DNA of 40,881 nucleotides. It comes from a virus. Shown here in pieces: positions 18,758 through 28,026 of the stretch. The translations under genes were made by a program, and so were the position numbers. The stretch's first letter is position 1, and each line of letters begins with the position of its first letter. The DNA lies in the IMG/VR virus record IMGVR_UViG_3300037042_001365, positions 1 through 40,881 of that record. The stretch is one strand, 5' to 3'. Below the pieces are notes generated by a model. That model did not search any database and was not told the origin of the DNA. It saw only the letters and a list, made by a program, of their open reading frames with translations.

Positions 18758-21700
18758 ATGGCTAATTATTTAAACAAAGAAGGAATATTATATACGCAGG
18801 AAGAAATTGAAGCAGCTGCTTTAGAAAACAATGTTGATGTTGATACAATATTAGCTGATAATGAATTGTCTTTGGAAGGTGAAAAGCCGGGAAAGAAGCA
18901 AAGTGTAGTTGTAAAGAAACCAACAACTGCACAAGAAAAATCAAAATCGGTTTCACCTTCGGGAAATACTTCTTCGGGTTGGAATACTAAAACTAAGCCC
19001 AAAACAATGGGCGAGCAAATTGTAAGTACATTCCAAGAAGAAAAGAAAAACCAACCAAAACCTGTTGATTTTAAAGCTGCTAAACAAAGACTTGCTGCTC
19101 AAGCAGGAGAAGTAGACCCTAGTTCTGTACCTGGTAGTTTTGGTTACAAAACATTTAAAGCTACTAAGAAAAAAGAAGAAGAAAAAGCAAAACAACTAGA
19201 AGAAGAAAAAATTGCATTTGAAGCAAGAACGGCTAGTACCTCATTAAGAAATAATGATGAAGCAAAGAAATGGTTTGAAGATGCTAAAGAAGCTGCAAAA
19301 TTAACAGATGAAGAAACTGTAGGTTTAGATGAATTTATAAATTTAGAAATAGCTAAAAACGGACAAATAGAAAGAGTAGATACATCTGAAGGTAAAAATA
19401 AGGCTCTTATATCAAAAGGCGGTTTTAGCGGAGAGCCAGAGGGTGTTGTTGATCAACCATATCAGGCGTTCCCTGAGCAAGTTAAAAAAATAAAAACTCA
19501 ATTAAAATCTGAAAACTTACTTAATAAATTTTCAGAAGATGAAATATTGCAAAAAGCTGCAGGGTTATGGAAAGTAGAAAATGCAAAAAAAATACAAGAA
19601 AGTAAATTTAGAGACGCTTTAGAAGATACTACAAATATAAGTCAAACAGCAAAAGAAATAGTTAATAATTATACTGTAAAAACTAAAGGTAAAGAAGAAC
19701 TTGACTATGTGAAAAACACAATATTTAAGGAGGGACTGGATAAAAGTGTTGAAAAAAATATTAATGACGTAAATAAGATTGATGAGCAACTAAAACCAAA
19801 AGGATATAAATTTCAAACGCAAGATGAAATAAATACTCAAAATGATCTTATAACAAAGAGAAACACTTTAATTAAAGATTTAGAGGATCTTTCTGAATTA
19901 AAAAATGAAACTTCTAAAAAGATAGTGGCCTCATCAAAAAACATAGATGACTTAAATTTACAAAGTGACATGTTTAGTAGAGATTATTCCTATTCAGGAG
20001 TAGGAAAAAAAATAGCTACTAACTTTAAAATGATGGCTAACGACTTATTAGGGTTTGCTTCATACACATATCAACCTACCGAAATGGTATATGATGCTTT
20101 AAATATTAAGGAAATTACAGGAATTGCAAATCCATTCACGGCTATAAACACTGCATTGTCAGAGAATAAAGCAAGATATGAAGAAGAACTTACTTATAAT
20201 TATGCAAAACCAAGAGAAGGCGGATTAGAAGCAAATTTTGAAAAGGTTGGTGATTTAGTAATAACACAGGCTCCTAATTTAGCATTAATGATATTAACAA
20301 AAGGTGGAAGTGTAGCAGAACAAGCAGCCGCAAAAACGTCTCAATCATTATTAGCTAGAGCTGGTAAATTTACTAAGGACTATTTAACTCTTGGACGCCA
20401 AACAGGTGCGATGGCGGCTGTAGCAACCGGTAGTAAATACCTCGATATGGTTAATGAAGAGCGTAATGGATATTATACAGAAGATGGCGTTTTCGTAAAA
20501 CCAAATTATAATGCAATGCAATTAATTGTAGCCCCTGCTGCGTTTGGGTATGTTGAAGGTATATTTGAAAAGTCTACTGGAAAAATATTAGAAAAGGGTA
20601 AAAACTTTTTAGTTTCTGCAGCAAAAAAAGAACCTATGAAATGGTTTGATTTTGAAGTAGCAACAGGCAAAAAATTTGCTAAGCAAGCGGGTATAAATTT
20701 AGGAGGAGCGTATGCTGAGGAGATACCATCTGAGGTATTCACTACTGTTGGACACAATATACTTGACAAATTTGCTCTTGGTAAAGAGGTAAATTTATTA
20801 GATAATACCGGTGCAACTATAAAAGATACAGGTATACTTACGTCTGTATTAGCCGGAGCTCCTTTAATAGGAGGTGCAATTATAAGACCATTTATGAGTA
20901 GGACTACCGCTCAGAAGCTTAGTGATAATGCTAGAGGGTTAGCTGCTATTTTACATGAACTTGAATTTAATAAAGATTTATCTAATGTACAACAAGAAGC
21001 TTTAGTTAAAAAAGAATCTGTATTAAAAGCAGAAAGTACAACCTTATTAGAAAAAACAATTTCTGATATTGACGCGATGCCTATTGACACATTTAATTCT
21101 ATTAATAAATCAGTTTCTAAAATGGCTGATTTTATTAATAAAGCTAATACCATCAATGAGTCTGATTCAGAATCAAAAGAAACGGATCTAAATGTTCTTA
21201 AAACTAATTATGTTATAGAGCAAACTAAATTAAATACATTAACTAGCGGTATTGAAAATGTTAAAACATTTGGGCAACCATTATCCCCAATAAGCAGAGC
21301 TCAATTAATAGACTTAAATTCTAAAAGAGTAGAGACGTCTTTTAATCCTGATCTTAATGAGGATGAAAAAAAGACCATGCTTAAAAAAATAGAACTACAA
21401 ACAAAAAATATTTATAAAAAAGAAGGTATTGATTTAGGGGAAGCTAGGGAAAAAGAGTTTCAAGAAAATCTTACTGCTGCAAAAAAATTAGGGGAAAGCG
21501 CTAACGTAGAGGTTATATTAGCAAATAACTTAACAGAAGCCAGAACAAAACTAAAAGGTTTAGTTCAACAAAAATTAGTAACAGCTGAAGAAGCAAATAT
21601 ATCTGGTTTTAAAGGAGCAGATGGGGGCATAATAACCAACGATAAAACGGGCAAAAGTTATATTGTAATAAATAAAAGACAAGCAATAGCCACGAAAGCT

Positions 21701-24700
21701 GTGTCTGTCGGTTCTCATGAATTTCTTCATAAACTAATGGAGAAAACATTGAGCAATGTAGATACGCAGATTGAATTAGGAAAACAATTAAGAAATTATT
21801 TATTATCTTCAAACCCTGAATTATACTTAAATGAAAAAGTATTAATTAGACTTGAAGGTAATTATGGCAATAGTACAGAAGGTATTAAAAATGAAGAATT
21901 ATTAACCGTTTTTTCTGATGCACTTATTACTGGTAATGTGAAGTATAATGAATCATTCTTTACAAAATTAGGTGATACTATTAGGAGATACCTTCAAGAT
22001 TTAGGCTTACTAGATATAACATTTGATTCCGGTAGAGATGTGTTCAATTTTATTCGTGACTATAATACTTCAATACAAAAAGGAGGAAGTGAAAATAAAG
22101 CAATACAAAAATTATTTACTTCTGCGGCAAAAGGTAGATTAGTTTCTGAAACAAAAGTGGGACCAAAATCTCCTGCATTTTCAAAATCTATTGAAGATAG
22201 AATGGAAAAGCTAGATTTACAATTATCTAATAATGAAATTGACTGGGACAAGTATGAATTAGAAATGGAAAAACTTGAACAAGAAGAGTTTGAAGAATCT
22301 AAGAAAACATACGAAGAAGAAAAGAAAGCAGTTAAAAAAGAAACAGTTAAAAAGGAGGTTACTAAAAAAGAACCAAGTGAGATAAGCGAAGCTGCTAATA
22401 AAGCTAAAGCTAAATTAGATGCAATTGGTAATGATCCAAAAGGTTTTAATCCAAACAATCCAACTATTTATGATGAGCTAGATAAAATGGTAAAAGTAAA
22501 ATCTAGGAATTATAAAACCTCTAACGGTACAATCATTGATCTTACAAATAAAAACAAAGGTGGATTAGATGGATTCAGCATGGAAGAGATGACAAGTTAT
22601 GTAACAGTGTCAATGCTCCCTTATATACAGAAATTTGATCCTTCTAGGAATGATAGTTTATACGGATATATCAATGCTCAGCTAGCAAATAGAATGAAGG
22701 CCGCTTTAAAATCCGGTCAAGTTGCTGATGTTGTATTTACAGAGGATGTTACGGAAATGACAAAACTTTCCAATGAAGATGTTGAAGTAAAAACACCAAC
22801 ATTACCGGAAAGAAAAAAATATCAAAATATTTTAGAGTCCGGTGTGTTTTCACCTGAAGTAATTGTAGATGTACAAGCAAAAATATTACCTATAATAAGA
22901 ACATTGAAATCTAAAGTAGACGAAAAAACTACACTTAATAGAACCACGGCCCCTATAATCAACGAGATACGTACTGAAATAGGGAAACAAGCTGACATTG
23001 ACATTAAAAGAGCAATGGGCGGAAAGGAAGATGGTCAACTTAGAAAATTCTTATTAACGAATAAAAAACCTGTACTTGAAAACATGACTACTACCTGGTT
23101 AATGGGTAAAGACAACGGTAAAACCGTTTCTGGTGGTATGCCATTTGCTGTTCAAAAAAGAATTAACGGTCAATGGCAAAGTTACCCAGATTGGATTGGT
23201 AAAAAAGTAGATAGAGAATCTGTTGAAACAGATTTAGCAGGCAGAACTTCTGGTGCTGAATTAGTTAGAAGATTACCAAATGTAGTTAACAATGTTACCG
23301 ATGATGTTTTCTTGGATTCAATTATAGACCCAGTAACTGGATTACCATTAAGAGGTAGAAAAGAAGCATTAGCTAAAGCGTTGAGTGAAGAGTTAACGTT
23401 TGATTTAATTTCTGATGATATGTTATCAGGGGGGCCAATTTACCAAGCATTACAAAAAAATCAAGAAATATTAGGAGCAGAAATTGGAAAAGTAACTGTA
23501 GAAAATATAAGCAGATTAGCTGAAAGAGGTAATATTAAATATTCTTTATCAGCGGATATGATGTTAGATATTGAAAATAATTCAGCAGTTTTAGGAAAAG
23601 CAATCGCAAATTTAACTAAAGTTACAGATAGTAGTGTTAAAAAAATACTGGCAAATATATTTGCAGATGATTGGAATGAAAATCAAATAAAAAAAGCTAC
23701 TGAAAGTTTAATTTATGTGTTAAAAAGAAATGAAAAATATTTTGGATCTGATGAACTTATAAATTATGAAGGTAATACAATAGAATATATTTCTAATATT
23801 AGTAAAGAACAAGATTTTGGTAAATCTATTTGGAAACAATTATCTTCTGATGTGGCAGTTGCGGCATTTTATAGAAAGCCAGAAAAAGTTAAAAAGCTAA
23901 AAGAATTAAACCAAGATTTTATGATTGATACTCTTAAAGATTTTGGTGATGTAGAAGGTACAAAAATTCTATATTCTATGTGGGCTCCTACGGTTATAAA
24001 TGGAAATTTTGACATATCCTTATTTCGTATGAAGGACATGGACAAAAGAAGAACCGCTTTTATTGATGAGTTAAATAAAGCTAGAAAAACAGCTTTTGGT
24101 GTAAAAACAAATAATATTTCTGAAAAAGTATTAAAAGAAAAGTATAGAGGTTATGCAAAAGTAAACAAAGTACATTTTAATTATTTTGATGGCACATTTG
24201 ATATAAAAAAAGACAGGTTACGAACAGAAGCTGCTAAAAATTTAACAATATATACGGCTAAGTGGTGGGGTGAAAATTTAAAAGAATTAGAGCCTTCGTA
24301 TCAAGCCGCAATGTTTACTTTATTAGCAAATAATGCCGATAGTGTTGTAAGGTCTGCCGCTCCTGTTGTTGGTATTATAGATGAAGGAATCAAAATGCCT
24401 TATGTATATGAGCATTCTAAACCAGTAAGAGTAGTTTTAGCACAATTAATTGATAAGTATATTAATAAAAATGATAATATTACAGAAGATGAAATATTTG
24501 AAAACTATAAAGTATTAATAGTACCAAAAAAAGTATCTGATATACTAGATAAATCTGGTGTAAAACAGATGATGGATCCATTTTATTTTATAAAAGATAA
24601 AACAGATTTTTCAAGATATGATAGTTTATTTAAAAATAATATTATTCAATCTATTAATATTTTTGAAGCTCAACAACAAAATATACAAAATGAAAAAGCT

Positions 24701-27700
24701 GCTTTAAATAATATATCTCAAAGCAAATTAAGTAAATCAATATCTACAGTATCTGACTTTATAAATACAAATAATTTAAGAAGATTAGATACTGAAACTT
24801 CTTATGAATTACTTGATCAATTAGCAAAAGAAATTGAAAACTATTGGGGAGTGGTTCCTAATGATGTTATTCTTGGGATGAACAGAGCCGTAGACTATGC
24901 TGTTAATATAATAGAAGATCGTGAAGGGTCCGGTTTCTTAATGGCTGCTGTAAATGATGCATTAAACCTAGAAACAGTTAAGTTTGCCGAAAAGCAATTA
25001 AACGAGTTTGTTGAAAACAACAAGCCAAAAGAGCAACAAGCAATCACTAAATTTTCATTAACTTCAAAACAAGATTTGAAATGGAAACAAGGAGATGAGG
25101 ACTTATCAACAAAATTTACAGTAGGCAATATAGATTATAGAATTTCTATGATTGAAACAGCTTACATGGAATATGCCGATGATGTTCAGCAAACATTATT
25201 TGATTTAGTAGAAGAAAATAATCTTGATGAAGACACCACAATAGCAGCGTATGATGGAGAAGCATACAATCTAGAGTTTTGGGATAAAAAACAAGGTAAC
25301 GGAATAACTGGTACCGGCAATGCGGCTGAAGTATTTGGAATAGTAATAAATGGGGTAACAGATAAAATTAAAAAGAAAAATATTGAAGCATTAGTATTTA
25401 CAGCAAAAGAACCTAGCAGAATTAAACTATATAATTCAATGGCCGAAGTTGTTGCAAATAAACTAGGATGGAACGCTTACTATAAAAATGGGGTTTATTT
25501 ATTATCAAAAAAACCTAAAACAATTGGATCAACTGATTTAATTGACAATAACAAGCCAAAAGAAACAATGTATAGCAAATCGTTAGATTTTGAATTCAAC
25601 GATATACTAGAAAGAAACACAAGTGTTGCAGCATTTACCAAAGTATCTGATGTAGTTGCGAAAAGAACTGGTATTAAGAAAACAACATTATCATTCTTTG
25701 TACCACCTTCAGCTGATGACTTTAGAGGTTTAACAACTTATATGTTTGCAGGCAAAGGTAAGCAAGGTGAATTAGATCAAGAATTCTTTGATAAGAACTT
25801 AACTATACCGTATGTTAAAGGTATTAATACTTTAGATTCAGTACGTCAATCTATTAGAAAAGAATATAAAATGTTACTTAATAACTTCCCTGATGTTAAA
25901 AAGAAACTTGAGAAGTTAACACCAGATAAAACTTTTACCTATGATCAAGCTGTTAGGGTTTATCTTTGGAATATTTCCGGTAAAGAAGTGCCAGGTTTAT
26001 CAAGAACAGATAAAAATAAATTAGTATACTTTGTAAAACAAAATCCAGATTTATTAGCTTTTGCTAATGCACTATCTATAACTGGTAGACAAGAAGGTGG
26101 TTGGATTGATCCTTCTACAACTTGGGATAGCGAAACTATTATATCTGATTTACATAATATTACTGAAGGTGCTGGTAGAAAGAGATATCTTGAAGAGTTT
26201 ATAGAAAATGCAGATGCAATATTCACAAAAGAAAACCTAAACAAGATACAATCTATATATGGTACAAATGTAAGAGAAGCTATAGAAGATTCATTATATA
26301 GAATGAAGAATGGTAAGAATAGGCCAGAAGGTACTGATAGAGTAACAAATACTTGGATGAACTGGATTAATGGTTCTACAGCCGCTATTATGTTCTTTAA
26401 TACTAGATCAGCATTGTTACAAACAATATCAGCTATTAACTTCTTAAATTGGAATGATAACAATCCATATATGGCAGGTAAGGCTTTTCTTAATCAAAAA
26501 CAATATTGGTCTGACTTTGCAATGATTATCAATTCTGATAAATTAAAAGAAAGAAGATCTGGATTAAAAGCGGATGTTACTCAAGCTGAGATTGCCAATG
26601 CTGCAAACAGTACTAAAAACAAATTCAATGGAGTTATATCTTATTTACAAAAAATAGGATTTACACCTACGCAAGCTGCGGATAGTTTTTCTATTGCTGT
26701 GAGTGGTGCAACATTCTATAGAAACAGAGTTAATACATATTTGAAAGCAGGAGATACTGTAGAAGCAGCTGAAGAAAAAGCATTCAATGATTTTTCAATA
26801 ATAACTGACCAATCAATGCAATCTGCAGATCCAATGTATGTTTCAAAACAACAAACGACTGCATTAGGACGTCTTATATTAGCTTTTGGTAATACTCCAA
26901 TGCAATATAATAGATTGATTAAAAAAGCTACGTTAGATTTAGCCAATAAGCGCGGAGATTGGAAAACAAATATATCTAAGATTGTATATTACGGGGCATT
27001 ACAGAATATGTTATTCTCATTTTTACAATCTGCATTGTTTATACCATTAGGTTATGATGATGAAGAAGAACCTGATTTTTCTAAAATGACTAAAGAGGAA
27101 AAGAAAGCTTATGAAAAGTTAAAGAAAAAAGGTGAAGATAAAATTACAAACATGATTAATGGTATGGCTGATACTCTATTAAGAGGCTCAGGTGTATATG
27201 GAGCAGCTATTGCAACTGTAAAAAATACAGCAATGGAATACTTCAAACAAGAAGAAAAAGAAATGTTTGCAGATCATGCTTATACGGTATTGGCTTTAAC
27301 AAGTGTATCACCTCCAGTAAGTTCAAAAGCAAGAAAACTTTATGGGGCAATTAGAATTAGTAAGTTTGAAAAAGATGTTATTGCTGAAAGAGGTTGGGAA
27401 ATTACAAGAGATGGTAAATTAAATCTTGCGCCTAACTATAGAATAGTAGGTAATGTAACCGTAGCAACAACAAATTTACCTTTAGATAGGGTTATTGAAA
27501 AAGTTAATAACATGTCCGAAGTAATGGACTCTAGAAATACTGCCTTACAAAGAACCGCATTAGCATTAGGATGGAAAGATTGGGAACTTAACGTGAAGAA
27601 CGAAGAGAATGAAACCATTAAAGCAACTGCTAAGGTAAAACGTAAAGAAGAAGGTATTGAGAAAGCTGTTGAAACTAGAAAAGCAAATAAAGAAGCTGAA

Positions 27701-27805
27701 AAAGAAAAGTTCAACAAATTGTCTATTCAAGAGAAAATTGCTTTTAGATTAAAGAAAGCAAAAGAAAAAAGAGAAAAAAGAATAAAGAAAAGAAAAATGG
27801 GTTAG
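18758..27805 (+). CDS. Giant polyvalent internal virion protein (3015 aa) with zincin motif, sigma-like and GNAT-like regions
   Basis: This is by far the largest gene here. In order it shows: a charged helical N-terminus (1-400); hydrophobic stretches around 500-565 and 690-715; an HExxH zinc-peptidase motif H987-E988-F-L-H991 with a candidate third ligand at E1046/E1047; a Glu/Lys-rich spacer (1150-1215); a region at about 1270-1325 resembling sigma factor region 2 (KFDPSRNDSLYGYINAQL); a GNAT-like domain at about 2095-2260; and a conserved hydrophobic C-terminal part (about 2525-2770) ending in a very basic tail (KEKREKRIKKRKMG). Short FSKS/YSLS/FSLT-type tags recur between domains. As last gene of the ejection set it probably enters the cell with the DNA, like T7 gp16 or other polyvalent proteins. 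I found no DxDxD RNA-polymerase motif. Enzyme activities are inferred from motifs only. Confidence 0.75.
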   Translation: MANYLNKEGILYTQEEIEAAALENNVDVDTILADNELSLEGEKPGKKQSVVVKKPTTAQEKSKSVSPSGNTSSGWNTKTKPKTMGEQIVSTFQEEKKNQPKPVDFKAAKQRLAAQAGEVDPSSVPGSFGYKTFKATKKKEEEKAKQLEEEKIAFEARTASTSLRNNDEAKKWFEDAKEAAKLTDEETVGLDEFINLEIAKNGQIERVDTSEGKNKALISKGGFSGEPEGVVDQPYQAFPEQVKKIKTQLKSENLLNKFSEDEILQKAAGLWKVENAKKIQESKFRDALEDTTNISQTAKEIVNNYTVKTKGKEELDYVKNTIFKEGLDKSVEKNINDVNKIDEQLKPKGYKFQTQDEINTQNDLITKRNTLIKDLEDLSELKNETSKKIVASSKNIDDLNLQSDMFSRDYSYSGVGKKIATNFKMMANDLLGFASYTYQPTEMVYDALNIKEITGIANPFTAINTALSENKARYEEELTYNYAKPREGGLEANFEKVGDLVITQAPNLALMILTKGGSVAEQAAAKTSQSLLARAGKFTKDYLTLGRQTGAMAAVATGSKYLDMVNEERNGYYTEDGVFVKPNYNAMQLIVAPAAFGYVEGIFEKSTGKILEKGKNFLVSAAKKEPMKWFDFEVATGKKFAKQAGINLGGAYAEEIPSEVFTTVGHNILDKFALGKEVNLLDNTGATIKDTGILTSVLAGAPLIGGAIIRPFMSRTTAQKLSDNARGLAAILHELEFNKDLSNVQQEALVKKESVLKAESTTLLEKTISDIDAMPIDTFNSINKSVSKMADFINKANTINESDSESKETDLNVLKTNYVIEQTKLNTLTSGIENVKTFGQPLSPISRAQLIDLNSKRVETSFNPDLNEDEKKTMLKKIELQTKNIYKKEGIDLGEAREKEFQENLTAAKKLGESANVEVILANNLTEARTKLKGLVQQKLVTAEEANISGFKGADGGIITNDKTGKSYIVINKRQAIATKAVSVGSHEFLHKLMEKTLSNVDTQIELGKQLRNYLLSSNPELYLNEKVLIRLEGNYGNSTEGIKNEELLTVFSDALITGNVKYNESFFTKLGDTIRRYLQDLGLLDITFDSGRDVFNFIRDYNTSIQKGGSENKAIQKLFTSAAKGRLVSETKVGPKSPAFSKSIEDRMEKLDLQLSNNEIDWDKYELEMEKLEQEEFEESKKTYEEEKKAVKKETVKKEVTKKEPSEISEAANKAKAKLDAIGNDPKGFNPNNPTIYDELDKMVKVKSRNYKTSNGTIIDLTNKNKGGLDGFSMEEMTSYVTVSMLPYIQKFDPSRNDSLYGYINAQLANRMKAALKSGQVADVVFTEDVTEMTKLSNEDVEVKTPTLPERKKYQNILESGVFSPEVIVDVQAKILPIIRTLKSKVDEKTTLNRTTAPIINEIRTEIGKQADIDIKRAMGGKEDGQLRKFLLTNKKPVLENMTTTWLMGKDNGKTVSGGMPFAVQKRINGQWQSYPDWIGKKVDRESVETDLAGRTSGAELVRRLPNVVNNVTDDVFLDSIIDPVTGLPLRGRKEALAKALSEELTFDLISDDMLSGGPIYQALQKNQEILGAEIGKVTVENISRLAERGNIKYSLSADMMLDIENNSAVLGKAIANLTKVTDSSVKKILANIFADDWNENQIKKATESLIYVLKRNEKYFGSDELINYEGNTIEYISNISKEQDFGKSIWKQLSSDVAVAAFYRKPEKVKKLKELNQDFMIDTLKDFGDVEGTKILYSMWAPTVINGNFDISLFRMKDMDKRRTAFIDELNKARKTAFGVKTNNISEKVLKEKYRGYAKVNKVHFNYFDGTFDIKKDRLRTEAAKNLTIYTAKWWGENLKELEPSYQAAMFTLLANNADSVVRSAAPVVGIIDEGIKMPYVYEHSKPVRVVLAQLIDKYINKNDNITEDEIFENYKVLIVPKKVSDILDKSGVKQMMDPFYFIKDKTDFSRYDSLFKNNIIQSINIFEAQQQNIQNEKAALNNISQSKLSKSISTVSDFINTNNLRRLDTETSYELLDQLAKEIENYWGVVPNDVILGMNRAVDYAVNIIEDREGSGFLMAAVNDALNLETVKFAEKQLNEFVENNKPKEQQAITKFSLTSKQDLKWKQGDEDLSTKFTVGNIDYRISMIETAYMEYADDVQQTLFDLVEENNLDEDTTIAAYDGEAYNLEFWDKKQGNGITGTGNAAEVFGIVINGVTDKIKKKNIEALVFTAKEPSRIKLYNSMAEVVANKLGWNAYYKNGVYLLSKKPKTIGSTDLIDNNKPKETMYSKSLDFEFNDILERNTSVAAFTKVSDVVAKRTGIKKTTLSFFVPPSADDFRGLTTYMFAGKGKQGELDQEFFDKNLTIPYVKGINTLDSVRQSIRKEYKMLLNNFPDVKKKLEKLTPDKTFTYDQAVRVYLWNISGKEVPGLSRTDKNKLVYFVKQNPDLLAFANALSITGRQEGGWIDPSTTWDSETIISDLHNITEGAGRKRYLEEFIENADAIFTKENLNKIQSIYGTNVREAIEDSLYRMKNGKNRPEGTDRVTNTWMNWINGSTAAIMFFNTRSALLQTISAINFLNWNDNNPYMAGKAFLNQKQYWSDFAMIINSDKLKERRSGLKADVTQAEIANAANSTKNKFNGVISYLQKIGFTPTQAADSFSIAVSGATFYRNRVNTYLKAGDTVEAAEEKAFNDFSIITDQSMQSADPMYVSKQQTTALGRLILAFGNTPMQYNRLIKKATLDLANKRGDWKTNISKIVYYGALQNMLFSFLQSALFIPLGYDDEEEPDFSKMTKEEKKAYEKLKKKGEDKITNMINGMADTLLRGSGVYGAAIATVKNTAMEYFKQEEKEMFADHAYTVLALTSVSPPVSSKARKLYGAIRISKFEKDVIAERGWEITRDGKLNLAPNYRIVGNVTVATTNLPLDRVIEKVNNMSEVMDSRNTALQRTALALGWKDWELNVKNEENETIKATAKVKRKEEGIEKAVETRKANKEAEKEKFNKLSIQEKIAFRLKKAKEKREKRIKKRKMG

Positions 27806-27854
27806 TAATAGGAATTAAGATAAATAGGCACCATACCTAAAAGTTCCAATAACC

Positions 27855-27890
27855 AAAAAAGGGGATTCACATAACGTGGTCCCCTTTATT
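27855..27890. terminator. Bidirectional terminator between the convergent arms
   Basis: AAAGGGGATTCAC (27858-27870) pairs with GTGGTCCCCTTT (27876-27887) through a 12-bp stem with one bulged T and one T-G wobble and a 5-base loop. An A-run precedes it (27855-27860) and T-rich sequence follows, so it can stop the late + transcript and the early - transcript alike. Confidence 0.88.
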
Positions 27891-28026
27891 AATTTAAGCA
27901 TATTTGCGGTCTTGTTTTTTGCTATTTTGAATATAATATAGCTTTTGTTTTTTGCAATTTGCTTTTATTAGTTATTATATTTGATTTATATATAAAGTAT
28001 AAACCCAACATCTTGTGCCTAAGTAA
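27891..28026. other. AT-rich convergent intergenic region with short direct repeats
   Basis: These 136 bases hold no convincing gene. TTGTTTTTTGC occurs twice (27912-27922 and 27945-27955), 33 bases apart. A TAnnTTTG match (TATATTTG, near 27974) points toward the 3' end of the reductase gene and is probably chance. Confidence 0.4.

Noticed and set aside
25960-26463. 167-aa reading frame on the - strand inside the giant gene
   Set aside because: It is antisense to a conserved part of the 3015-aa protein, with no leader and no recognisable domain.
18758-27805. Virion RNA polymerase of the crAss-like type in the giant gene
   Set aside because: I searched for the DxDxD catalytic motif and double-psi barrel context; only isolated Asp-rich spots exist, such as NVDVDTIL near the N-terminus, which lies in disordered sequence.
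27967-27974. Host-type promoter TATATTTG on the + strand after the convergent terminator
   Set aside because: It would drive antisense RNA into nrdJ. In such AT-rich DNA a TAnnTTTG match is expected about once per kilobase or so by chance.
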